This document shows, in pieces, positions 29,067-36,702 of a DNA stretch of 64,000 bases. This DNA is from Microbacterium candidum (GTDB lineage Bacteria; Actinomycetota; Actinomycetes; Actinomycetales; Microbacteriaceae). Each line of letters opens with the position of its first letter. The stretch's first letter is position 1. Below the pieces are notes generated by a model, which saw only the letters and a program-made list of their open reading frames with translations, had not been told where the DNA came from and did no database searches. The position numbers were made by a program, and so were the translations under genes. The stretch covers positions 310,001 to 374,000 of the forward strand of contig NZ_JASXSZ010000004.1 in the NCBI RefSeq assembly GCF_030315975.1. Reading direction: 5' to 3'.

Positions 29067-30013
29067 GACGCCTCCCGCTGGCGGGGGTCGATGATCCGGT
29101 GCGCGAGGTCCACGAAGAATCCGATGACGAGCACGAACGCCGTGAGCGCGAGGAGTTCGCCCTGCACCTTCGGGAGGTCGCGGGCGGCGACGTCGGCGAC
29201 CAGCATCCGTCCGATCCCGGGCAGCGAGAAGAGCTGCTCGATGATCACCGCGCCCACGATGATGCCCGCGATCTGGAGGCCAAGCACCGAGATGATCGAG
29301 AGCCCGACGTTCGGGAGGCCGTGCCGCACGAGCGCCTGGTCGCGTGTGAGCCCCTTCGCCGCGGCCGTGCGCACGTAGTCCTCGCCGACGGCCTGCAGCG
29401 TGGCGCTCCGGACGAATCGGAAGAGCATCGCGCCTTCCACGATGCCGATCGTGACGGCGGGGAGGATGAGGGCGCGGAACGCCGCCCACGGATCCGCCCA
29501 TCCGGCCCGCGGGAAGCCCTGCGCCGGCAGCCACCCGAGCCACACCGCGAAGACGACGACGAGCATCATGCCCGCCCACACGACAGGCACCGCCGCGAGG
29601 GCCTGTGCGCCTACGCTCAGCCCGGTGCCTTCGGGGCGCCCGCGCCGCATCGCCGACAGGACGCCGAGAGGGATGCTGAAGACCAGCGCGATCGTGAGCG
29701 CCATGATGCCGAGCGGGACCGTGACCTGCGCCTTCTCGGCGAGCTCGCTCGCGACGGTCGACCCGGTGCGCAGCGACGTTCCGAGGTCGCCGCGGACGAC
29801 ACCGCCGATCCAGTCGGCGAACTGCGTGAACAGCGGCTGATCGAGTCCGAGCTGCTGGCGGATCGCCGCGATCTGCGCCGGGGTGCTGCTCGTTCCCGCG
29901 ATGAGGGTCGCGATGTCGCCGGGCAGCACCCGGAGCGCGAGGAAGATGAGCACGCTGGCCACGACGAGTCCCACCAGGAGCAGGACCAGTCGGGTCAGCG
30001 TGTAGCGGATCAC
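29063..30013 (-). CDS. Peptide-type ABC transporter permease (DppB/OppB-like)
   Basis: A 316-residue permease starting IRYTLTRLVLLLVGLVVASV, with about six membrane segments. The conserved OppB stretch RQQLGLDQPLFTQFADWIGG and the EAA motif DYVRTAAAKGLTRDQALVRHGLPN are present, as is EQLFSLPGIGRML. GTG start overlaps the stop of the lipoprotein gene (GTGA). Membrane partner of the DppC-like permease. Confidence 0.9.
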   Translation of the reverse strand: MIRYTLTRLVLLLVGLVVASVLIFLALRVLPGDIATLIAGTSSTPAQIAAIRQQLGLDQPLFTQFADWIGGVVRGDLGTSLRTGSTVASELAEKAQVTVPLGIMALTIALVFSIPLGVLSAMRRGRPEGTGLSVGAQALAAVPVVWAGMMLVVVFAVWLGWLPAQGFPRAGWADPWAAFRALILPAVTIGIVEGAMLFRFVRSATLQAVGEDYVRTAAAKGLTRDQALVRHGLPNVGLSIISVLGLQIAGIIVGAVIIEQLFSLPGIGRMLVADVAARDLPKVQGELLALTAFVLVIGFFVDLAHRIIDPRQREAS

Positions 30014-31518
30014 CCCTTGCTCTTGGTGAGCTGTGCTGCGTTGATCCGGGCGTTGATGTTGTCGACAGGCATCCCGCTCACGTTCGTGGCGACCGCGACG
30101 ACCGAGTTCCAGTTGAACAGCCAGTCGGCGGCCATGTCGTTCGAGACGATGCGTGCGGCCTGGGAGAGGTCGTTCGTCGCATCCGTCTCGCTCGTGGCGG
30201 CGAGGGACTGCGCGTAGAGGTTCTGCACCTGCGGGTTGTCGTACGTGAAGTAGTAGTCCGGGTTCGCCCAGTTCTCGAAGTCGCGGGCCTCGGCGTGGTC
30301 GACGAGGCTCAGCTGGTAGTCCTGGTTCGTGTAGACGTCCTGCAGCCACGTGGAGAAGTCGACCGAGTTCACCTTGAGCGTGATGCCGACCTTGTTGAGG
30401 TCGGAGACCAGCAGCTGCGGGATCGTCGTGCCGTAGAACGACGGCATCGTGAGCGTCAGCGACAGATTCTTCTGACCGGCGTCGGCGAGCAGCTTCTTGG
30501 CCGCGTCGGGGTTGTACGGGGCGACCTTCGAGAGGTCCTCGTAGCCGGGGTCGGGCTTCGGGATCGGGCCGTACAGCGGGACGCCGGAGCCGTTCGCCTT
30601 CACGATCGCGTCGTGGTCGATCGCCTGGCGGATCGCCTGGCGCACCCGCTTGTCGGCGAGCGGGCCGCTCTTCTGGTTCATCGCGAGGACGAACTTGTCG
30701 GTGGCCGAACCGAGCTTCAACGCGAAGTCGCCGTTCGCCTCGACCTGCTTCTTGAGATTGGCGTCGAAGCCGGTCACGACGTCGAGCTCGCCGGCGAGCG
30801 CGCCGTTGAGGGCGGCCTGGTTGTCGGGGATGTAGTCCCAGACGATCTCCTTGGCCTTCGCCTTGGTGCCCCAGTACTTGTCGTTGCGCTGGAACGTGAT
30901 GCTGTCGCCCTGCTTCCACGAGGTGAGCACGAAGGGACCTGTGCCGTTGGCCTTCGTCTTGTAGTCGACGGTGTCGTCCTTCTTCAGGATGATGCCGGCG
31001 CGCCCGGTGAGGTTCCACAGCAGGCTCGAGTCGGGCTTCGTGAGCGTGAGGGTGATCTTCTGGCCCTCCGCCGCGATCGTGGCGACGTTCGCGAGGCGGC
31101 CGGAGTCGCTCCATGCTGCGGTGTCCTTGCGGGTCTGCAGCGACCACACGACATCCTCGGGCGTCAGCGCCTGACCGTCGTCGAACGTCACGCCCTCGCG
31201 CAGGGTGAACGTGTAGGTGAGGCCGTCAGGTGACACCGTCCAGTCGCTCGCGAGCGCGGGGACGATCTTCTCGTCGGGCGTGCGGGACACGAGCCCCTGA
31301 TAGACGTTGTCGACCAGGATCTGGTCGAGCGCGGCACCGGCCGTCTGGCGGATGTCGAGGTTGCCAGGCTCCAGCACGAGCCGGACGTTGACGGTCGCGT
31401 TCGGGTCGGCGGCCGCCTTCGAGCTCGAGGGGGACGAGCCGCCGCCGGTGCAGGCGGTCAGAGCGAGCGCGGCCGAGGCGAGGAGCGCTGCGGCGACGAG
31501 GGGAGTGCGGCGGGGCAT
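30010..31518 (-). CDS. Peptide-type ABC transporter substrate-binding lipoprotein (SBP_bac_5)
   Basis: A 502-residue family-5 solute-binding protein. The signal sequence has a basic start (MPRRTP), a hydrophobic core and the lipobox LTAC at about residues 20-23, so it is a lipid-anchored extracellular receptor. DPNATVNVRLVLEPGNLDI, ALASDWTVSPDGLTYTFTLR and VRQAIRQAIDHDAI are the family's blocks. Related receptors bind di- or oligopeptides, nickel or opines; which one is unknown. AAAGGA precedes the ATG. First gene of the ABC operon; a 115-bp gap separates it from the alpha/beta hydrolase upstream. Confidence 0.9.
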   Translation of the reverse strand: MPRRTPLVAAALLASAALALTACTGGGSSPSSSKAAADPNATVNVRLVLEPGNLDIRQTAGAALDQILVDNVYQGLVSRTPDEKIVPALASDWTVSPDGLTYTFTLREGVTFDDGQALTPEDVVWSLQTRKDTAAWSDSGRLANVATIAAEGQKITLTLTKPDSSLLWNLTGRAGIILKKDDTVDYKTKANGTGPFVLTSWKQGDSITFQRNDKYWGTKAKAKEIVWDYIPDNQAALNGALAGELDVVTGFDANLKKQVEANGDFALKLGSATDKFVLAMNQKSGPLADKRVRQAIRQAIDHDAIVKANGSGVPLYGPIPKPDPGYEDLSKVAPYNPDAAKKLLADAGQKNLSLTLTMPSFYGTTIPQLLVSDLNKVGITLKVNSVDFSTWLQDVYTNQDYQLSLVDHAEARDFENWANPDYYFTYDNPQVQNLYAQSLAATSETDATNDLSQAARIVSNDMAADWLFNWNSVVAVATNVSGMPVDNINARINAAQLTKSKG

Positions 31519-31633
31519 CGGGGAGGGTCCTTTCGCAAAAGCGATCGCTCAGCGCGTCATCGGGTCGCAGCTGAGCTGCTTCTCAGCCTAGGACCTCGTT
31601 GCGACACGATTTCGGCGTGCCTTTCTTGCAACG

Positions 31634-32581
31634 TCACGGTTGCGCAACGTGTTCCGCGAGGAGGCGCCCGAGGTCCGACGGGATCTCCTCCTGGACGTTG
31701 TGCCCGGTGGGCACGACGACGATGGATGCCGTGGGCACCCGCCGCGAGAACTCCTCCGCCTCGGCACCCGTGACGTAGCCGTGATCCCCGCGGATGAAGG
31801 TGATCGGCGACGCGATGGCCGCGAGGTCGTCCCATCCCGTCTCCGCCAGCACGGCGGAGATCGCGTCGTTCTGCCCTGTCCCCGAGCTCGTCGAGGGGCC
31901 GGCGTTCGCAGCCGCGGCCGCGAGGTGGGCGAAGTGATGCTTCCACTCGACCCGCCCGTCGGGCCGCACGCGGGAGTTCAGATACACGCCGCGGGTCGCC
32001 GCATCCCGCGATCCGCCGAGACCGAACGCGAGCGCCTTGTCGACGAGATCGTCGCGCGTGGCCCAGTCGGTGGGGCCCGCGAAGAACGCGAGCAGCTGGG
32101 CGGCATTGCCGTTCTGGTCGATGCCGGGGGTGATGTCGATGAGGACGACCTCCCGCACGAGTTCGGGGGTGGATGCGGCGACCGCCGCTGCGGTCAGGGC
32201 TCCGAGCGACTGGCCGACGAGCACTTGGGGCGCATCGGTCCAGGCGCGGAGGGCCGCGACGACGTCGGGGGCCAGCACGCGCGGAACGTACGCCGCATCC
32301 TCCCGCCATGACGAGTCGCCGTGGCCCGCGAGGTCGATCGCGAGTGCGGGGACGCCCATCGCGAGGATGGTGGTGTCCCACGTGTGCGCGTTGAGGCCTG
32401 CGCCGTGGAGGAACGTCACGACGGGCGCCTCGGTGCCGGTCGGCCCGTAGCGCAGGGCGCTCAGCGTCCGGCCGTCGGGCAGTGCAAGGTTCAACCGCTC
32501 GCCGCGGGGGAGCGGTCCGTCCACCCCGATCGACGCCGCTTGCGCTGCGAGGAACGAGAACTCGTCGAAGTCATCGGACAT
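31634..32581 (-). CDS. Alpha/beta hydrolase
   Basis: A 315-residue alpha/beta-hydrolase-fold protein. FLHGAGLNAHTWD gives the oxyanion hole, LVGQSLGALTAAA the nucleophile Ser, IRGDHGYVT the Asp region and VPTGHNVQEE the catalytic His. A short stretch GPSTSSGTGQ interrupts the cap region where relatives have Ala-rich helix; its DNA looks like an inserted palindromic repeat. Epoxide hydrolase or esterase-like activity is possible, but the substrate is unknown. An ATG 20 codons upstream is possible; the chosen start gives MSDDFDEFSFL. Divergent from the AhpD-like gene. Confidence 0.82.
   Translation of the reverse strand: MSDDFDEFSFLAAQAASIGVDGPLPRGERLNLALPDGRTLSALRYGPTGTEAPVVTFLHGAGLNAHTWDTTILAMGVPALAIDLAGHGDSSWREDAAYVPRVLAPDVVAALRAWTDAPQVLVGQSLGALTAAAVAASTPELVREVVLIDITPGIDQNGNAAQLLAFFAGPTDWATRDDLVDKALAFGLGGSRDAATRGVYLNSRVRPDGRVEWKHHFAHLAAAAANAGPSTSSGTGQNDAISAVLAETGWDDLAAIASPITFIRGDHGYVTGAEAEEFSRRVPTASIVVVPTGHNVQEEIPSDLGRLLAEHVAQP
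31872..31899. repeat. Short palindromic repeat inserted in the hydrolase gene
   Basis: CCCCGAGCTCGTCGAGGGG is an imperfect palindrome read here in frame as PSTSSGTG. Sequences of the form CC(C/T)GAGCTCGTCGA(A/G)GGG are, as I recall, frequent small repeats in Microbacterium-like genomes, where they also occur inside genes. Only one copy is visible in this window, so the repeat status rests on that recollection. Confidence 0.4.
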
Positions 32582-32639
32582 GGCTCGCATCCTATCCGCC
32601 GCCCGCCGCGCACCTCCGGGGCGCGGATAGTCTGACGTC

Positions 32640-33119
32640 ATGAGTGCAGAGCGTCGTGTCCACCTGTCCCGTTCCGCGATGGACGCCTATCGTGCCCTCG
32701 ACAGCTTCACCCAGACGGTGAACCAGATCGCCGCGGACTCGGGCATCGACGACCGCTTCAAAGAGATCATGATGATCCACGCGTCGCAGCTGAACGGCTG
32801 CGCGTTCTGCGTGCGGGTGCATCTGGATCGTGCCGTGGAGGCGGGGCTCGACATCGACACGATCGCGCAGATCGCGACGTGGCGGGAGTCGGGCGTCTTC
32901 ACCGAGCGGGAGCGCGCCGGCCTCGAACTGACCGAGGCGTTCACGTTCATCCACGAGGACGGCATCCCGGACGACGTCTACGACCACGTGGGCGGCATCC
33001 TGACCGAGAAGGAGTACGTCGCCGCGAGCTGGCTGCTCGTCTCGATCAACTCGTTCAACCGCATCGCGATCGCGGGGCGCTACCCGGTTCCGCCGCGCAA
33101 GCCCGCGGCCGCCGGATGA
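32640..33119 (+). CDS. Carboxymuconolactone-decarboxylase-family (AhpD-like) protein
   Basis: A 159-residue all-helical protein with the redox motif NGCAFCVRVHLDRA, in which Cys54 and Cys57 plus His61 form the AhpD-type thiol site. It probably acts as an alkylhydroperoxidase-like disulfide reductase rather than a muconolactone decarboxylase. TAGTCT lies six bases before the ATG, so the message is probably leaderless. The stop codon overlaps the phosphatase start (ATGA), giving a two-gene operon. Confidence 0.85.
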   Translation: MSAERRVHLSRSAMDAYRALDSFTQTVNQIAADSGIDDRFKEIMMIHASQLNGCAFCVRVHLDRAVEAGLDIDTIAQIATWRESGVFTERERAGLELTEAFTFIHEDGIPDDVYDHVGGILTEKEYVAASWLLVSINSFNRIAIAGRYPVPPRKPAAAG

Positions 33120-33826
33120 TCGCACCGGCCGGGTCGGTCAACTTCCGCGACGTCGGCGGACTGTCCGCCGGGCCCGCACGCGTGCGCGAGGGCGTCCTGT
33201 TCCGCTCGGGGAACCTCGCACGCCTCGAGCCCGCGGGGACCGCGGCGATCGGCGACCTCGGCATCCGCAGCATCATCGACCTGCGCGACGACGACGAGGT
33301 GACGCACGCGCCGAGCCGGCTCGCCGGCCTCGAGCTCGCCGTGCACCGGGTGCCCTTGTTCCTCGGTTCGGTGGAGTCGTTCTTCACCCGCGACCTGTCG
33401 CTGGAGGAGATGTACCGCGCGCTCATCGACGACTCCGCGGCATCCATCGCCGAGGTCGTACGGGGGATCGCCGGGGGCTCGCCCGTCCTCGTCCACTGCA
33501 CCGTCGGGAAGGATCGCACAGGGGTCACCGTGGCGCTCGCGCTCGCGGCGGCCGGCGTCGACGAGGATGCCGTCGTCGCCGATTACGCCCGGACCGAGTC
33601 GCTGCTGCCTGCGGCGCGCAATCGCGCGGTCGTGACGCGGCTGAAGGCCCTGCATCCCGATGCCGTGCACCTCGAGGAGCTCGCGACGCGCTCGCCCGCC
33701 TCGGTCATGCGGGGGATGCTGGCGTACGTCGCCGACCGGCATGGCTCGGCGACCGGATACCTGCGCGACAGCGGACTGACCGCCGCGGAGCTGACGGAGC
33801 TGCGGGGGAGACTCCTCGGCGTCTGA
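33116..33826 (+). CDS. Tyrosine-protein phosphatase (PtpB/IphP-type)
   Basis: A 236-residue phosphatase with the P-loop HCTVGKDRTGVT (Cys128 nucleophile, Arg134 phosphate binding). The start NFRDVGGL is the conserved N-terminal motif of the bacterial DSP-like group that includes mycobacterial PtpB and IphP, and the Lys-Asp pair in the P-loop is shared with lipid-phosphatase-like members. It could act on phosphotyrosine or on phosphoinositides. No signal peptide is seen, so it is cytoplasmic or leaves by another route. Translationally coupled to the AhpD-like gene. Confidence 0.85.
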   Translation: MIAPAGSVNFRDVGGLSAGPARVREGVLFRSGNLARLEPAGTAAIGDLGIRSIIDLRDDDEVTHAPSRLAGLELAVHRVPLFLGSVESFFTRDLSLEEMYRALIDDSAASIAEVVRGIAGGSPVLVHCTVGKDRTGVTVALALAAAGVDEDAVVADYARTESLLPAARNRAVVTRLKALHPDAVHLEELATRSPASVMRGMLAYVADRHGSATGYLRDSGLTAAELTELRGRLLGV

Positions 33827-33849
33827 GGCGTGTTCCTAGGCGGCCGAGG

Positions 33850-33884
33850 TCAGGTTAGGCATGCCTAATGAAGTCGGATACGAT
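33850..33884 (+). promoter_or_regulatory. DtxR/IdeR-type iron box with -10 element
   Basis: TCAGGTTAGGCATGCCTAA matches the iron-box consensus TTAGGTTAGGCTAACCTAA at 15 of 19 positions and contains the perfect palindrome TTAGGCATGCCTAA. Ten bases later TACGAT forms a -10 hexamer, seven bases before the ATG of the SIP-domain gene, so the box covers the -35 region. Binding of Fe-loaded DtxR/IdeR here would shut the promoter. Confidence 0.8.
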
Positions 33885-33891
33885 GGATGCG

Positions 33892-34359
33892 ATGTCCACT
33901 GTGCTCCCGACCCGTGCCGCCCGGCGCTCCGCCCGCCGGGCGGGTGCGGCATACCTCGTGGCCGCCGACGAGACGTCGCTGGTCGAGCTCGAGCTGCTCC
34001 TCGCGACGCTGCCGCTCTGCGCGACGGGACGCGTCTTCGTCGAGGTGCCGGACGCATCCTGGATCGCGCCCGTCACCGCCCCCGCACGCATGACGGTCAC
34101 GTTCCTCGACCGGTCGACCCGCACCGGCGAGCCCGGGACGGGCCGTCGCTGCGCGTCCGGCCGTGCGCTCGCCCGGGCCGTGACGGCGTGGGCGGATGAG
34201 ATGCTGTGCTCCGCCGAGGCCGAGGCCGAGGTCGCGCACGTGCACCTGCTCGGTGGCTACCTCGGCACGGCCGACATCGTCGAGCACCTCACCGAGCGCC
34301 GAGGCGTCCCCGCCGCCGCGATCGATGCCCCCGAGCGATTCGGCCTGCTTCCCCGCTGA
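33892..34359 (+). CDS. Stand-alone SIP-domain protein (siderophore-interacting protein C-terminal half)
   Basis: A 155-residue protein that matches only the C-terminal SIP domain of siderophore-interacting ferric reductases. AAYLVAADETSLVELELLLA and GRVFVEVPD are the first two strands and helix, and VHLLGGYLGTADIVEHLTER with RRGVPAAAIDAPERFG is the end of the domain. The N-terminal FAD-binding domain is missing. In full-length SIPs this half contributes the NAD(P)H/electron-donor and siderophore-facing surface. The iron box in the promoter supports an iron-starvation role. ATG 33892 is set by the -10 seven bases upstream; an ATG eight codons earlier overlaps the iron box and is unlikely. Confidence 0.78.
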   Translation: MSTVLPTRAARRSARRAGAAYLVAADETSLVELELLLATLPLCATGRVFVEVPDASWIAPVTAPARMTVTFLDRSTRTGEPGTGRRCASGRALARAVTAWADEMLCSAEAEAEVAHVHLLGGYLGTADIVEHLTERRGVPAAAIDAPERFGLLPR

Positions 34360-34375
34360 CGATTCCGCTCCTGCC

Positions 34376-34460
34376 GGTCGTTGAGCGAGCGGAGCACGGC
34401 GAGTCGCTCTCGGGCCGTCGCTGCGTTTCGTCTCGGTCGTTCCTCCCTCGCTCAACGAGC
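34376..34460. repeat. GGTCGTTGAGCG inverted-repeat element, copy 3
   Basis: GGTCGTTGAGCGAGCGGAG at the left and TCCCTCGCTCAACGAGCC at the right are inverted repeats, with GCGTTTCGTCTCGGTCGTT inside as in the other two copies. It lies between convergent genes. Confidence 0.75.
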
Positions 34461-34483
34461 CGCGGGGGAGGCAGCGCGACGAC

Positions 34484-34915
34484 TCAGATGTAGTTGCCGT
34501 CGGCGAGGCCCGCTTCGATCTCGAAACGGTTGCGCAGCGGATTGCGCCCGGCGAGCGCGTACAGGATCGGCGTGAGGAACCCGTACCGGCGCCACTGCGC
34601 CTTGTGCACGGCCTCATGGCGCAGCACGCTGTCGGTGACCGGGAGGTCGCCCGTCAGATAGCACCCTCCGACGCAGACGCCGCCGCGCGGGAATGCCCAG
34701 GCGGGCAGCCCGCGGAACACCCACAGTCCGCCGCGCTTCTCGATCGAGCCGGTGCTCCACAGCGTGCCCCACACCCAGCCGACGGTGCATCCGTACCAGT
34801 AGCCGACGAGGCTCACGCGCGAGTCGAGGAGGAACGCGGGGATGAGGCGCTCCCATCGCTTCCCGCGTTCGACGGCGCGAGCGGCATCGGCCTCCCAGCC
34901 CGCGGCGGGGCTCAC
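34484..34915 (-). CDS. Protein of unknown function with HExxH-like motif
   Basis: A 143-residue protein that I cannot assign to a named family. It has a hydrophobic, Trp/Gly-rich middle (VSLVGYWYGCTVGWVWGTLW), a CVGGCYL pair of cysteines, and HEAVHKAQWRRYG, which fits a zinc-metalloprotease HExxH helix; a possible third ligand Glu lies in RFEIEAGLADG. Databases have called similar proteins Fe-S oxidoreductases, which I do not see support for. ATG overlaps the stop codon of the arginase-family gene, so the two are co-translated. Confidence 0.6.
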   Translation of the reverse strand: MSPAAGWEADAARAVERGKRWERLIPAFLLDSRVSLVGYWYGCTVGWVWGTLWSTGSIEKRGGLWVFRGLPAWAFPRGGVCVGGCYLTGDLPVTDSVLRHEAVHKAQWRRYGFLTPILYALAGRNPLRNRFEIEAGLADGNYI

Positions 34916-35739
34916 GCCAGCGCCCCGACGATCCGCAGGATCGTTCCGAGGTCGTCGACGGCCGCCGTGGGCGTCGCAGGTGCGAACCCGGTGATGCTCG
35001 CTCCCGCCAGCGGAAGACGTGCGCGCACCGCCGCGATCGCCGCCACGAGTTCGGCGCCGCTGACGCCGAACGGGACGGGTGCGGTGACGCCCGCGATGTT
35101 CGCCGGATCGAGCACGTCGAGATCGACATGCACATAGACCGCCTCGGCCCCCGTCGCCGCGATCGCCTCGGCGAGGGCCTCCGCATCCGCGATGTCGTTC
35201 GCATCCCGCACCGCGATGCCGATCGTCGTGACGATCTCCTCCTCGGCCGGGTCGTAGTCTCGCGCGCCGGCGAGCATCACGCGCTCGGCGACGACCGTGC
35301 CGGGCTCGAGGCCGAGCGGCGCGGGGACGTCGCCGAGGACAGCTCTGAGGGCCATGCCGCTGAATGCGCCCGATGACGAGGAGTCCGGAGTGTGCAGATC
35401 GGGGTGGGCGTCGAACCAGATCACTGCGAGGTTCGCGTGGCGGCCGGCGGCGCGCTCGACCGAGGGGACCGCGATGCCGCAGTCGCCGCCGATCACGACC
35501 ACCGTGTCGCCGTGATCGTGCTCGGCGAGGGCCTGCTCCGTCAGCGCGCGCACGCGCGCCAGAGCGCTGAACCGATGGATGCCGGTCTCCACGGATTCAC
35601 CCGCTTCGTACGGGATCTCCACGATCGTGCACGCGGCGCGCGGCAGATCGCCCGCGATCGCCTGCGCGCCGTCGATCAGCTGCATCGCGCGGGAAGAGGG
35701 AGAACCCTGCCACTGGGGGACGATCACGAAGCGGGCCAT
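34912..35739 (-). CDS. Arginase/ureohydrolase-family protein with altered metal ligand
   Basis: A 275-residue ureohydrolase-fold protein. WFDAHPDLHTP supplies the DAHxD metal ligands and VHVDLDVLDP the DxD pair. The first motif, usually GGDHS, reads VVVIGGDCGIAVPS, so the His that binds one Mn in arginase is Cys here. Activity on arginine or agmatine is therefore not assured; a guanidino-acid or formimino substrate, or one-metal chemistry, is possible. The AxxVxVHVDLD core and length are normal. Operon with the HExxH protein. A strong terminator separates it from pspA upstream. Confidence 0.8.
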   Translation of the reverse strand: MARFVIVPQWQGSPSSRAMQLIDGAQAIAGDLPRAACTIVEIPYEAGESVETGIHRFSALARVRALTEQALAEHDHGDTVVVIGGDCGIAVPSVERAAGRHANLAVIWFDAHPDLHTPDSSSSGAFSGMALRAVLGDVPAPLGLEPGTVVAERVMLAGARDYDPAEEEIVTTIGIAVRDANDIADAEALAEAIAATGAEAVYVHVDLDVLDPANIAGVTAPVPFGVSGAELVAAIAAVRARLPLAGASITGFAPATPTAAVDDLGTILRIVGALA

Positions 35740-35770
35740 GATTCATTGTCGCGCGTTGCGCGGGGTTGTG

Positions 35771-35807
35771 GATCGGGGATGCGACGGCGCGCGCCGCATC
35801 CCCGATC
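35771..35807 (-). terminator. Strong hairpin terminator after pspA
   Basis: GATCGGGGATGCG and CGCATCCCCGATC form a perfect 13-bp stem with an 11-nt GC-rich loop, directly after the pspA stop codon and before the arginase-family gene. It should end the TPM-pspA transcript. Confidence 0.75.
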
Positions 35808-35809
35808 GC

Positions 35810-36652
35810 TCAGCGGGAGGAGTCGTCGGCGGCGAGCTCGGCCGCGAGCCGAGCCGTCGCGTCCGCGGTCTCCTCGTCGTCGTCGGCCGCGGCGCTGATC
35901 GCCGCCTGCGGTGCGGCAGCGCCGACCGCGGGTGCCGTGCTGCCGGCCTTCAGAGCGGCGAGGCGCGCCTCGACCTCGGTGAGCTGCCCGATGTCGTCGA
36001 GGCTCTCGAACTGCGCGTCGAGCGAGGATGCGGCGAGCTCCTGCTTGCCCTGGGCGAGCGCCTCCTGGCGGCGCACCTTCTCCTCGAAGCGGCCGATGTC
36101 GCTCGTCGGGTCGAGGACGTCGATCGCCTTGACGGCGTCGGCGACCTTGTTCTGGGCCTCGGCGGTCTTGGCACGCGCGAGCAGTTCGCTGCGCTTGGCC
36201 TTGAGCTGCTCGAGCTTGACCTTCATGCCGTTGAGGCCGTCCTTGAGCTTCTCGACGACCTCGGTCTGGCTCGCGATCGTCGGCTCGGCCGCCTTGGCCT
36301 CGTTCTCGGCGCTGATCTGACGCTGGAGCGCGATCTTCGCGAGGTTGTCGAACTTGTCGGCGTCGACCGTGTTGCCGGCCGTCCGCAGCTCGTCGGCCTT
36401 GCGGCTCGCGGCGAGGGCCTTCCCGCCCCACTCGGCCGCGGCCTGGACGTCTTCGGCGTGATCGCGCTCGAGGAGACGCAGGTTGCCGATCGTCTCCGCG
36501 ATGGCCGATTCGGCGTCGGCGATGCTGTTCGTGTAGTCGCGCACGAGCTGGTCGAGCATCTTCTGCGGGTCCTCGGCGTTGTCGAGGAGCGCGTTGATGT
36601 TCGCCTTCACGAGCGTGGAGATTCGCCCGAAGATGGACTGCTTGGTGGCCAT
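35810..36652 (-). CDS. pspA: PspA/IM30-family protein
   Basis: A 280-residue coiled-coil protein. It begins MATKQSIFGRISTLVKANINALLD, the amphipathic membrane-binding helix of PspA/Vipp1, and continues with DPQKMLDQLVRDYTNSIAD and a long heptad region to about residue 215; the C-terminus is Ala/Asp-rich and acidic. PspA assembles into ESCRT-III-like polymers that stabilise the inner membrane under stress. A GAAAGGA site precedes the ATG. It lies 50 bp after the TPM-domain gene and ends at a strong terminator, so both form one unit, consistent with envelope stress. Confidence 0.9.
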   Translation of the reverse strand: MATKQSIFGRISTLVKANINALLDNAEDPQKMLDQLVRDYTNSIADAESAIAETIGNLRLLERDHAEDVQAAAEWGGKALAASRKADELRTAGNTVDADKFDNLAKIALQRQISAENEAKAAEPTIASQTEVVEKLKDGLNGMKVKLEQLKAKRSELLARAKTAEAQNKVADAVKAIDVLDPTSDIGRFEEKVRRQEALAQGKQELAASSLDAQFESLDDIGQLTEVEARLAALKAGSTAPAVGAAAPQAAISAAADDDEETADATARLAAELAADDSSR

Positions 36653-36702
36653 CTGTTTTCCTTTCCTTCGGTCTGTGTCGAGGGGTCGCCGCGCCCGAGC
36701 GG

